Shown here: positions 50,735-60,887 of the stretch, piece by piece | Numbering within the stretch: position 1 is the first letter of the stretch | Layout: the number at the start of each line of letters is the position of its first letter | NCBI GenBank assembly: GCA_009746045.1 | Contig: RPFO01000022.1 | Coordinates: 1,173,913 to 1,237,912, forward strand | Length of the DNA stretch: 64,000 nt | Source: Mesostigma viride | Taxonomy: Eukaryota; Streptophyta; Mesostigmatophyceae; Mesostigmatales; Mesostigmataceae | Reading direction: 5' to 3' | The notes under the pieces: generated by a model | Told to the model about the DNA's origin: nothing | Database searches by the model: none | What the model saw: only the letters and a program-made list of their open reading frames with translations | Program-made: the position numbers and the translations under genes

Positions 50735-53590
50735 GGGGACGGGACATGCCCGAATTTTTTGGCGCCAAAAAATTCGCGCCGGAACCGAAGGTCATAAATT
50801 TCACGTGCACGGTGCGCGCACCCCTTGCGGAAGTGGCCATGGCGACTGCGTTCAGGCGAAACTACCACACTAGGGCAGGCGAAATGCAAAAATTTTACTC
50901 GAATCTAAAAGACGATGAGTTTATGATGTTAGTTTGTGGCGGACATCAGCTGATTTACAATATCGCTGTTGTTTTTTTATGCCATCGGCATGGGGGTAAT
51001 CTGAATTTTTTAGTCGCGCGGAATAAAATAGAATTCATGATAGCGGCGGTAAAATCGCGGTTTTTAGGGTTGTTTTGACCGTGAAGCAGGCGTTAATACC
51101 CTTTGCATCGAATTCTAAACCGAGCTGGTGCTTTTTGCCAGATTTTCGGCCATTATCGGTAAGTAATTGTTCAGACCTACGCAGTGCGTGTCTGACCTGT
51201 CCATGGAAGAACGGCGGTTGTTGCGCGCCTGGGCGAGGGATTTACGAGGGCGAGGTACAGATTTGTCGCGAATGTTATCTGCGATCAGTGCTTTCTTCTA
51301 TGAGCTCATCGTTCGAGGTTTTTTGCGTTCTTTTTGGGCAGTTTCCGCCAGCTATCTCGCCGTCGCTTGCCGTTGTGCTGTCGAATACCTGGCAGCTTTA
51401 GATTGTTTTCGTTGATGTCGTGATCAGGGCCGCTTCAGTCGCAGCCTATAGCTCTTCGGGAAGGTATAAGGCATTTCATAAAACGTGTTCCGGCAAGGAT
51501 GTTGTGCGTATGGACGCTTCTTGTTGTGTGAGAGTGACGCACCCTCTCTTCGCAGCGGCATCACAGCGCTCATGCGCTGAAGGGCCGCCAATGGTTTCTT
51601 TGCATTTTATCGTGCAGGGATGGAAGTGATTTAGTGATGATGATGTTGGAGATATTGCATTTGTGTGACTGCATGTAGATAGCTTGTACCAATGGTTGTT
51701 TGAGCTTTCCTATGTTATGATGATGTGACAAGACTACAATGTGCTGAGCCAACCATGGTTGACATGCATGACTGCATGCAAGCTATATATACCATGTTCC
51801 TACTTGGTTCCTTGCCCTCCATAGTCCCAGTTTGTCATCCATGCCGGGGAGGACAGTTTAGGAGGTGTTGTTGAGTTGATTAGCTTGGTTGTCATCAACC
51901 TTACACTCTAACCTAGGAGAAACATAGGAAATGCTGCTTAGGCATATTAGGGCTACCATCGTCAAGGCTATGAACATATTTACAAGGCTGGCCATGCTGG
52001 AGGGATGATGAAGACATATGAGGTGCGTGGCCACCCCTTCGTACATTGTAAACATACTCAGCATGGTTTTGGTGCATGTTGGATGGCATATGAAGTGGCA
52101 CTGTGGGGTTACTGACTTACTGAGTGGTCCTTGGCGCCTTGTCAGGTGGTCATATAGGAAACCCATCAACTTGAGTAGTTCTTGTCACAATGACCCCCCA
52201 CGTTGAGCATGCGTTGCCGTCAGCGTGCAAGAGTTAATTATGTGTGCTTGGGTCAGTTTGCAGATGTCCTTGATGAAGAAGGAGGTGCTAGTGTGGCTGA
52301 ATGGTTACTCTAATTTCCTTGTAGAGTCTACATGGGTGGCCGTCTTGGAATGGTTGTAACTTGGGCAGTTCTTGTCAGAATGGCGTCAAGCCTTGAACAT
52401 AGGAGGTACCGTATGTGCAGAGGTTGGCAGCATGTGGTTTGGCCAGTTTTTGCATGGTTTGGATGGATAAAGGGGTGTTTATGGTGTAAGATACACTAAA
52501 AAACCTCCCTTAGCTTCGTCACAGGTGGCTACCTAGGAAATCCATCAACTAGAGCTGCGCTCGTCAGAATGACCTGAAAATTTGGGGCTGCATGTCCCCC
52601 CACCTGTAATATTTGGGAATATATGGTGGAGCATGATATGATGTGTTAATGATTTGATTTTTTTTTTTTGGATTAAAAAAGTACCTGTTTTGCGGGAAAT
52701 CCATCAACGTGAGTAAACATTCTTATTTCTTGGTCCCAATTAGGTACCTAGAATTTCTCAAAAGTGGGGGAACTATGCGGGAATATATGATTTGGTCCCA
52801 ATATGTTTGCCCATTGTCCTAGGGAAAATGTGACTAAAATAGCGTCTTTTTCTATTTTTAGCGCGTTACCGGTGTATTAATTAATTAATTAAACTCGTGC
52901 TCCCGTTGGGGAGTCACGGAGCACCGAAGTGCTTTTAATCCCTGTGTGTGCACTACAGGAGAAAGGGCAGAGACCCCCAGTCTCCTTCATGCCAAAGGCA
53001 TGCCACAGCTGCAATCGGGCGCGGCTAGCTAAAAGGACAGGCTAACGATCCGGCAAACTGTGGGTGCAATAAGACCCATGTGAGCATATCATAGCAAGGA
53101 GCGTGGGCAAGTAATCTGAACATAGCCAGGGCGTAGCATGGCTGTACTAGGACTAGGCTATGGCTGGTTGTGTACCGTGCGTTGGCGGCACGTGACTAGG
53201 TGTGTTGGCACAGCTAGGCAACATTCTAGGCATGGCTGCCTTTTGGTAGTCGTCATAGCTGGTCACGTGCGTAACTTTGTCTATACTGCGTGGCAGCCGT
53301 AACCGTTTATACTGGCAAGTGCGTCTTAGAAAGGCGCATCGAATGCAAGTGGTCTGACCGAATTTGGGGCTCAGACGCAAAAGATCTGAACTCCGCCGTC
53401 AGCCATACCGCCGTCAGCCATTTGCGTGCATGCGTGGGGGCTACCGGTGTATGGTGGGGGCTAGTACCCCCCCCAAGTGGCTGGAAATTTTTTTTTTAAT
53501 CATATTTATGGTCCCCAATCATCATTGGATTTTTTGCACATGCATAGGTATGGTTTCCAGAAAAGTGCCCTTTAGGCATGTCCCCTCCCC
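50735..53590. mobile_element. TTAA-type (piggyBac-like) transposon, complete copy
   Basis: Flanked by TTAA at 50731-50734 and 53591-53594, and inserted within a retroelement whose two halves are otherwise contiguous. Left end GGGGACGGGACATGCC; right end, reversed, GGGGAGGGGACATGCC: 15 of 16 match. Just inside the left end is a perfect palindrome, CGAATTTTTTGG plus its complement (50751-50776). TTAA targets are the hallmark of piggyBac-type transposition, but no DDD transposase is recognisable in the 2,856 bp, so the class is an inference from the ends. The left 0.9 kb is shared with copies at 3253, 15126 and 60888; the right end region is shared with 63180-63250. Confidence 0.82.
52880..53135 (+). 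mobile_element. Dispersed repeat family B, copy nested in the TTAA element
   Basis: Begins with TTAATTAATTAATTAA, then CTCGTGCTCCCGTTGGGGAG and TCACGGAGCAC (a hairpin). CTCCTTCATGCCAAAGGCAT, GCCACAGCTGCAATCGG and GCTAGCTAAAAGGACAGGCT follow, and on to AACATAGCC. The reverse-complement copy is at 62910-63095. Confidence 0.75.
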
Positions 53591-53594
53591 TTAA

Positions 53595-54456
53595 ACCACC
53601 GCTGCCGCGCCTGCTCGACGGGACGGAGGTCCCGTTCCGCGACCGCTTCAAGCTGTTGGGGAGCTGGCTTCCTGACACCGCCGACGATGTGGACACCCGC
53701 ATCGCCCTCGCCTGGGCCAAGCTCCGTTCGCTCACACCTTACTGGCGCTCGAAGGGCCTGGACGGGCACCGCAAACGCATGCTCTTCAAGGTCCTCGTCC
53801 TCACGGTGCTCACGTATGGCGCCGAGGCGTGGACCCTCCCACCCAAACTGGCAGCTCGGCTCGACGGCACAGTTTACAGGATGCTCCGGTAGGTCCTTAA
53901 CGTAGGTTTTTCCGAGCGTCCGTCATCAGAGTCTTTCAGTGTATCATGGCATGCCTCGTGTTTCGGACGAGATTAGGCAGCGTAGGATAGCATTTGTAGG
54001 ACACCTTGCCCGCACCAGCCAGGTTGACACCACCCTTGGTCTGGCCGGCCCCCAGCGGCTTGGACAGCCAGGGCGGCATATTCTGACCTGCCGGCCTGGC
54101 CCCGCGGACATTCCCAAAAGGGTAGGGAAACCTGTCACCAACTACGTTCAGATGTTGCTGGACGACCTAGTGGTCCCAGCCCAGTTTGAGCACCGCATCC
54201 ACTCTCTCTCCCGTCTTTGGACTGCCATGCAGGACAAGACGCGGTGGAAGAAGATTGTCAAGGCGCACACGCCCGACCCTGTGGGCAAGCCACCTCCCCC
54301 CAAGCGGAGGAGGCGTTTTGATGAGTAGTGTAGTTAGGCTTTTCTAGATAGTGTTAGGATAGTTCGATCACGCGGCTTCCTCCACCCCATACATCATGGA
54401 ATATGTGCTACATGACCCCCCCACGGAGGCATGTTATAATTTAATTTAATTTTTTT
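53595..54456 (+). pseudogene. Non-LTR retrotransposon, downstream part (copy 4)
   Basis: Continuation of the copy interrupted at 50731. The frame from 53595 gives FRDRFKLLGSWLPD, a region that normally follows motif C, then YWRSKGLDGHRKRMLFKVLV and LTYGAEAWTL, up to a stop at 53892. After a frame break, 53939-54328 encodes RVSDEIRQRRIAFVGHLART to the PPPPKRRRRFDE end and TGA or TAG. The 3' untranslated region with CATGACCCCCCCACGGAGG and an ATTTAATTTAATTTT tail ends near 54456. Confidence 0.9.
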
Positions 54457-54464
54457 TACATCTA

Positions 54465-54770
54465 TCTAACAGCATTCTAACTACAACATCTATCTAGACA
54501 GCCGCACGCTGCCCTAGGGGAGCTGTCTGGCGTGCCTCCCACGGGATTGCACACGCGGGCGCTTCCCCACTGGGGGGGGCTCGTTGTCCTCTATGACCTG
54601 GGCCCACTTGGCCTTGTCCATCATCTTCTTCCAAATCACGGAGAGGCCTAGAGGCCCCCCATGTCCTCTACTAGCTGTTCTTTGAAGGTGCGGGCCTTGC
54701 GGCGTCTAGTTCATCACTGGGCCCGGCCCACGTCAGGAGGTGCCGGCGAGGTTGGGCTATAGGAATATCG
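54465..54770 (-). pseudogene. Different retroelement 3' end, decayed (tail-to-tail)
   Basis: On the minus strand, TFKEQLVEDMGG in one frame and SVIWKKMMDKAKWAQVIEDN in another recall the LWTAMQDKTRWKKIV region of the neighbouring retroelement. The 3' end carries TAGATAGATGT-type repeats instead of TTTAA. It is probably the 3' end of a related family, inserted tail-to-tail with copy 4. Frameshifted and partial. Confidence 0.4.
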
Positions 54771-54805
54771 TTAGGTTGAGAGGTACATGGCCATGTACCG
54801 CGTTT

Positions 54806-54890
54806 TCCGCGTTTTCCGCGGCCCGGCACTGAACGCAAAGGTTTTCACCTTTGCGGAGTGTCTGATCAGAATGTACCGCGTATCGACCAG
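54806..54890 (+). mobile_element. SINE family C, headless fragment
   Basis: Plus-strand 3' half of the tRNA-derived family: CCGCGGCCCGGCACTGAACG, then GTTTTCACCTTTGCGGAGTG and CTGATCAGAATGTA. The tRNA-like head is absent and a TTTTCCGCG unit is duplicated. Confidence 0.6.
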
Positions 54891-54952
54891 CTGGTTACCA
54901 ACTGTGTGTTAGTGTGTCACTGCATAGGATTCGAATTCAATACGAACGAGAT

Positions 54953-55283
<331 letters not shown>

Positions 55284-55286
55284 GTA

Positions 55287-55345
55287 CTTGCGTGTCATGC
55301 GCCGGCAAAGGCATGCCACGGAGTACTATATGCTAATCTCATTCT
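55287..55345 (-). mobile_element. SINE-like family E, copy 3
   Basis: The body ACTTGCGTGTCATGCGCCGG, then CAAAGGCATGCCACGGAGTA and GCTAATCTCATT matches copies at 34570 and 35713, with a four-base CGGC insertion. The (TAAC)n array is in the position of the tetranucleotide tail. Confidence 0.65.
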
Positions 55346-55427
55346 GTTTCTCTATGTCGAGCAACTGGTTGAAGAACGCTGCGCGGTCCTCGGCCGGGTG
55401 CCCAGCATGTGGGGCATATCCGACAAT

Positions 55428-55920
55428 GGCCGGGCCCACTTCAAATGTTCCGAAAATTGTGACACTTTTGGTCGTTTTTTTGACTTTTTCGACGATCGTC
55501 ACTCTGCAGAGTGATTCGTCGTGCGAAATCGTGCGAAATTGTGCGAAATTTGCTGAAATCGTGTGAAATTTGCTGAAATCGTGCGAATTTGTGCGAAATT
55601 TGCTGAAATTGTGCGAAATTTCATGTGAAAAATGTCGACGGTAAAAAATTTTGATGTGCACAACGTGTGTGAATTCATGCGAAATTTTGTCAAACGTCAC
55701 TCCCCAAAACGACCCTTGGTTGAAATCCATGCGAAATTGTGCGAAATCATGCAAAATTGTGCGAAATCGTGCGAAATCGTGCGAAAATGTGTGAAAATTT
55801 TGCGAAAATCACGCGAAAATCACGCGAACTTGTGCGAAATTTTATTTTTTTTTTGCGAAAATAGCGAAAAAGTGTCACACACTTGGCTTGGACGGCGGAA
55901 CATTTGAAGTGGGCCCGGCC
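55428..55920. mobile_element. 493-bp MITE with 25-bp perfect inverted ends
   Basis: The first 25 bases (55428-55452, starting GGCCGGGCCCACTTCAAATG) are an exact reverse complement of the last 25 (55896-55920). CAAT flanks both sides (55424-55427, 55921-55924). The interior is AT-rich with about 20 copies of GTGCGAAAT-like 11-13 bp units and encodes nothing credible. The superfamily is unassigned. Confidence 0.82.
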
Positions 55921-55924
55921 CAAT

Positions 55925-56530
55925 GATTACCGACGAGAGCATAATGGGGGTCCGTCCTTCAAGGGAGCGGAAAGTGCACTGAAGGATCCGATTATAGAGC
56001 AAAGTTTGTGGTCCACGAGCTGGGCGGCAGCGGTGGGGGAGCACAAATACAGCCATGATGCATGCAGTGTTACGACCACGACGGAAACCCATCTGAGACT
56101 CACCCAGGTATGGGTCCAACGCGGCGCGGAGCCTGTTGCGCAGCATCATGCGCATGAAGACCTTCAGCGCGGCACTCTGGAGGCAGATCTACACCCCGAT
56201 ATATTTACCGGGGTCAGCAGCAGAGCCCTTCTTGTCCAGAATGACGCGGATGGCCGTCTATTACTCAGCAGGCGGAGGCTCATCAGAGAGCAGGACACGG
56301 TTACAGAACGCCAGCAGAAGCTCCCTCACCGCCGGCCGGGTCAGGCCGGGTTTTCAGCAGCTCATGCAGCAAAAAGGTGGTCGGCAGTCGGCACCGACCG
56401 CCGCGTCGAACCGCAGGCGGGCAAGCAATGGCGCCGTCCAATGATCCTCCAAAGTGAAGGGGTGGACGGTCGTTGGTGGCAACTGGCAAGGCAGCCCAGC
56501 CAGCCCTCCTTCAAGGCGGGGACTTGGTAT
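55925..56530 (-). pseudogene. Non-LTR retrotransposon reverse transcriptase fragment, copy 5
   Basis: The minus strand carries, in shifting frames, YQVPALKEGWLG, RLRFDAAVGAD, and RMMLRNRLRAALDPYLGESQ with MGFRRGRNT, matching the 49750-50190 part of copy 4. Several frameshifts and small insertions break it. The left end lies near the 493-bp MITE and the right end is cut by a family C SINE at 56530. Confidence 0.85.
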
Positions 56531-56690
56531 ATTCTGATCAGGCACTCCGCAAAGGTGAAAACCATTTGCGTTCAGTGCCGGGCCGCGGAAAACGCGGAAA
56601 AACGCGATCTGCAAATGAATCCGACCGGAATCGAACTGGGGACCTCTCGAACCAACTTTCGCTGACTATAGGACGGACGTCTCCGGTTAC
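56530..56690 (-). mobile_element. tRNA-derived SINE family C, copy 2
   Basis: Minus-strand order: ACGTCCGTCCTATAGTCAGC, GTTGGTTCGAGAGGTCCCC, AGTTCGATTCCGGTCGG (B box 56636-56627), body with TTTTTCCGCGTTTTCCGCGG, CACTGAACGCAAATGG and TTTTCACCTTTGCGGAGTGC, end CTGATCAGAATATA. TCCGTCC and GGTCGGA can pair at six of seven positions as an acceptor stem, but the arms between are too short for a working tRNA. Confidence 0.7.
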
Positions 56691-57005
56691 CTGGCTATGC
56701 TCAGATTACTTGCCAACGCTCCTTGTTATGATATCAAGGAGACAACCAGCGCAGGCCAGAAATCGGGAGAATCCGGACCATGGTAGCTCGAGAGTTATGA
56801 TATATGCTCACATGGGTCTTATTGCACCCACAGATCTTGCCGGATCGTTTACCGAGTCCGATTGCAGCTGTGGCATGCCTTTGTGGCGTGAACTGAAGGA
56901 GAAAGGCTGGGAGTCTCTGCCCTTTCTTCCAGTTGTGCACACACAGGAATTAAAAGCACCTCTGCTAGCATTACTTAGTCATGCTTCGCCCATGCAGAGA
57001 GTTGC
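56690..57005 (-). mobile_element. Dispersed repeat family B, degenerate copy
   Basis: Contains TTACTTGCCAACGCTCCTTG, GCTCACATGGGTCTTATTGC, GATTGCAGCTGTGGCATGCC, GAAGGAGAAAGGCTGGGAGT and ACACACAGGAATTAAAAGC in the order of the reversed family B copy at 52880-53135, with a 50-base insertion near 56735-56790. The TTAA tail is missing. Confidence 0.6.
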
Positions 57006-57514
57006 TCTCTGATGAGATGTCACCAAGTAAGTAAACTAAGGCCCGGTCTATACGGACTTTTGATAAAACTGGCGGGAGAGAACGGACGGTAAGATCGATG
57101 GGGGTTTTGCATCAACGGTCCCCAAGCCTCGTCGTTTTTAACTAAAACGGGCCACTTTTAGTTAAATGCCATGCACCTCCAGAAGGGCCTGTTAAAATTT
57201 TATTCTCGCCAGGATCGCAAGATTAGAAGAAAAAGGGCGGGAAAGTCAGAGGCCTGCCAGCAACGCCTGCCAGCGACGTGAGCGGAGCTCAACGCCCAAG
57301 GCAGCCATCGCCGCAACTTTCTCCGATTGCACACCGATTTCGCCATATCACTCACGCTTTTGGGCTTTACGGACTTTTGATTGGCGGGAAAACCCTGGTG
57401 GTCGGGCTGCTACTACCGACGTGAAGGCTGGTTGCCATAGCTGTGCGTGCCATTGCAGTTGGTAATGCCGACCATTTCAGTTGCGTATTTAAAGCACGAA
57501 AACACTCGGCCATA

Positions 57515-58243
57515 ATGTCTCGCCAGTCATACCACCTTATGCGCAAGCCCGACGAGGACAGGATTGACAGGGAGGACTGGAATGATTTGCAGGATTTGAA
57601 GATGATGCGAAGGCGTACAGGATAAAGACGTCTCTCAAGGCGTGGTGCACGTTTCCAAGCCCTACGTAAGTCGGTTTGGCTTGCCGCGAGCTGCTAATGA
57701 GAAGCGCACTCGCAACCACGGATGATTCGGGCGAACTGTCGCGTTTGGCCGATGGTTTCAACCAGACGACCAGGGGAGTTGTTGATGGTTGTGTTGGTGC
57801 GCTCGATGGTATCGCAATCAAGATAAAAAAAAAACTTCAAGTCGGAGGTAGCGAACCCCAGGCAGTACTACAATCGTAAGGGGTTTTATGCGCTTGTCAT
57901 GCAAGCTGTGTGCGATTCGAAATGTCGTTTTCTGTATGGCTCCAACAAATGTTGCGGCAGTACCCATGACAGTGTCGCATTTCGTGTCAGCTCTTTGCAC
58001 ACGGAATTGGCACGTGTTGGCCTGCCAGAAGGATTCTACATAGTGGCAGATGAGGCATACACCATCAAGCCTTGGCTTGTGACTCCCTACCCAGGAAGGG
58101 GTCTCAACGTCCAAGAGGACGCATGTAACTATTACATCTCTTTGTACAGGCAGGTCATAGAGCGTGCATTTGGGATTCTTATTCACCGCTTTGGCATCCT
58201 TCACCGTGCATGGACATGTGACCTACGACATGCAACATGCTAG
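57515..58243 (+). pseudogene. Harbinger-type DDE transposase, frameshifted and truncated
   Basis: The nuclear transposase excises and inserts the element. The N-terminal part starts MSRQSYHLMRKPDEDRIDRE. Further on, SRLADGFNQTTRGVVDGCVG and ALDGIAIKIK carry the first catalytic Asp. A run of ten A at 57827-57836 breaks the frame, and the next frame gives NPRQYYNRKGFYALVMQAVC, the second Asp in STHDSVAF, then DEAYTIKPWLVTPYPG and IERAFGILIHRFGIL with the Glu. This order matches the DDE superfamily 4 domain of HARBI1-like proteins. Other frame changes lie near 57625-57700 and may be introns. The C-terminus stops as the 64-bp satellite begins, so the usual closing helix is lost. The A-run indel could be a sequencing error, but the truncation is real. 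Confidence 0.88.
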
Positions 58244-59115
58244 CCAGTTTTTTTTACCCACCTTGGTGTATAATGCTTGAGTGTGCCACGTGTGGCATGG
58301 TGTTTGGTTGCCAGTTTCTTTTACCCACCTTGGTGTATAATAATGCTTGAGTGTGCAACGTGTGGCATCGTGTTTGGTTGCCAGTTTCTTTTACCCACCT
58401 TGGTGTATGCTTGAGTGTGCCACGTGTGGCATGGTGTTTGGTTGCCAGTTTTTTTTACCCACCTTGGTGTATAATGCTTGAGTGTGCCACGTGTGGCATG
58501 GTGTTTGGTTGCCAGTTTCTTTTACCCACCTTGGTGTATGCTTGAGTGTGCCACGTGTGGCAATATGGTGTTTGGTTGCCAGTTTTTTTTACCCACCTTG
58601 GTGTATGCTTGAGTGTGCCACGCGTGGCATGGTGTTTGGTTGCCAGTTTCTTTTACCCACCTTGGTGTATGCTTGAGTGTGCCACGTGTGGCATGGTGTT
58701 TGGTTGCCAGTTTTTTTTTGCCCACCTTGGTGTATGCTTGAGTGTGCCACGTGTGGCATGGTGTTTGGTTGCCATATTTTTTTTCCCCACCTTGGTATAT
58801 GCTTGAGTGTGCCACGTGTGGCATGGTGTTTGGTTGCCAGTTTTTTTTACCCACCTTGGTGTATAATGCTTGAGTGTGCCACGTGTGGCATGGTGTTTGG
58901 TTGCCAGTTTTTTTTACCCACCTTGGTGTATGCTTGAGTGTGCCACGTGTGGCATGGTGTTTGGTTGCCAGTACTTTTTACCCACCTTGGTGTATGCTTG
59001 AGTGTGCCACGTGTGGCATGGTGTTTGGTTGCCAGTTTTTTTTACCCACCTTGGTGTATGCTTGAGTGTGCCACGTGTGGCATGGTGTTTGGTTGCCATT
59101 TTTTTTTTACCCACA
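58244..59115. repeat. 64-bp satellite inside the Harbinger element
   Basis: About 13.5 units of CTTGAGTGTGCCACGTGTGG, CATGGTGTTTGGTTGCCAGT, TTCTTTTACCCACCTTGGTG and TATG, with length changes in the T-run. Nearly every unit contains the G-box core CACGTG; one unit near 58620 has CACGCG instead. Open frames on both strands are repeat translations. Confidence 0.97.
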
Positions 59116-60400
59116 AGCGGTGAGGATGAGAATGTTGCCTAATCCCGCTATTGTAATGTCAAAAAGGATGCATGTGCAATGGTAGTTGATGACCATCACA
59201 GTTGTCAAACTTATTAAACCCCTAAATGGGCATAAATACCGCCAATGCATCGGCTGCAACTTCACAACTTTGCAAACCAGATGCCATCCAACCTACCCAT
59301 ATCCAATGGCTGTCCTTGGGGGCCAAGCATGTCCATGAGTTGCTCTTCGGGTTGATACATCACAACCTTACATATATGCAGGGTAGGCCATGTATAACTA
59401 CCGTCAAAGTCAGGGCGGTCAAGACGCGCGTTTTCAGTTTTGGTAGAATGTGCATTTTGAATCATGTTATAAGAGCTAGGCACCTACCACTTCAGGGATG
59501 ATAAACAATCAGTGCTGAGCAGTTTGAGCCATTGGGGTCATCACTTGGTTGGGTATACCAGCAGCTACACCCAGTACAACCCATAGGGGTACCGTTGGTA
59601 AAAAGCAACCAAGGGGGTAGGGCTTGGCATACTACCTACTAATAAGGCCACCAACCATGCCATACAATACATTTCCCTTCCACAATGATGGGGAAACATA
59701 ACTGCATCATCACACTGCCCTTACATGGCACCTATGTGCAGCTGCCACCTTGTCCATGCACGTAGGTAACGTGGTACGGACACCCTACGCAAGGCATGCA
59801 TTCTAGGAGGCAGCCACCAACAAACTAGTGATGTTAAGCCTATTTCAGCTTGCCCTAGCAAGGATAAACTAGGCCTAAGCTGCTATAGCTTGCCAGGTGA
59901 TGGCCTGCAGCACACCTGGTGGCACATGGTCACTGACAATGGGAAGCTTCTACTCACCGGTTACATGCTTGATGATGCCACAGAGACCAGCCAACTGCCT
60001 CTCACTCATGCAATATGTGTGTGGGAAATGTATAACAAACATATATGGAGGTATTCAAACCCATACAGCCTCTAAAACTTATCACCATCACACTATGGCA
60101 GGTCAACTGACTGAGGGAGGCATCTATGAATGGTGTTTTAGGAAGGGGCCAGGCCATGGTCAAGAAAGAACATGAATAATGCAAAAAGAATGTGCTACAC
60201 AAGCTAGAACGTATACCTAAACGTCATACGTCGACAAGGAAACGATAACTCAGCTTTACCTGGCATGGTTGGCATTACCTTAGCCCAGGCGGTGGCCGCA
60301 TAATGGCGCATTGCGGCACACCAAAGTTGTGCAGCATGGTCGCTAGATTCGGCGATTTCTGGCCACCCTTGCAAGTTTACGACTACAAATCATCATAAAA
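59116..60400. other. Harbinger interior without a recognised gene
   Basis: Unique sequence with no supported open frame. 60110-60350 is a diverged relative of 17600-17870. Confidence 0.5.
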
Positions 60401-60419
60401 AGTAAAAAGAAACCGATAT

Positions 60420-60591
60420 ATCCTTTAAAATACGCTGCTCGGATGCTTTCGTCAATTAGGACATGCCCGAAACGCGCTTTTTCTCTGATCGTCCACTTCG
60501 GCGCTTTCCCATGGGCGACTTCGCATGGCACGCAATGATTTCGCGCTTCGGGTGGCAGCAATGGTCCATCTCCTTCGGCATTGTCCGCCAT
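60420..60591 (-). pseudogene. Myb/SANT-like accessory protein of the Harbinger element
   Basis: From an ATG at 60591 the minus strand reads MADNAEGDGPLLPPEARNHC, then PKWTIREKARFGHVLIDESI and RAAYFKG. A Trp-x-x-x-Glu-Lys helix followed by a second helix resembles the Myb-like domain of the second Harbinger protein, which aids nuclear import and end binding of the transposase. The frame runs on to 60343 but loses that character. It is partial, and the assignment rests mainly on position in the element. Confidence 0.45.
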
Positions 60592-60887
60592 GGCTGGCGA
60601 CCGCGGGTCATCTTCCCCTTCCGCGCCGTCAGTGTTTTGGGTTTAATTGCCTGTAATTGCCTGATTGCCCGGGCACGGAGCTGGCGCCACGTCATCGACT
60701 TGGCGGGAACCACTCTACTTGCGGTCCAGACAGTTGAGTTTCGTATAGACTGAAATTTTTACCTCCGGACCCAATTTTCAGCTAAAAATGACCGGTTCGG
60801 TTTTAACTTAAAATCCGTATAGACCGGGCCTAACCAAGTACTCACTTACTTACTTACTTAGATGTCACTAATCATTTAGTTAATTAA

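Larger units (their letters stand above)
57040..60830. mobile_element. PIF/Harbinger-like DNA transposon, complete ends
   Basis: Perfect 17-bp inverted ends GGCCCGGTCTATACGGA (57040-57056 and the complement at 60814-60830) are flanked by TAA on both sides (57037-57039, 60831-60833), the 3-bp target duplication typical of this superfamily. Inside are a DDE transposase remnant (+, 57515-58243), a 64-bp satellite, about 1.2 kb of unassigned sequence, and a Myb/SANT-like frame (-, about 60420-60591). That two-gene layout is the standard Harbinger arrangement. Confidence 0.9.

Noticed and set aside
50735-50776. Helitron 3' hairpin
   Set aside because: A hairpin near the end is present, but the terminus is an inverted repeat at TTAA. 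There is no CTRR end or AT insertion site.
58351-59123. Cys-rich repeat protein (CHVWHGVWLPV units)
   Set aside because: It is a translation of the 64-bp satellite, changes frame with T-run length, and lies inside a transposon.
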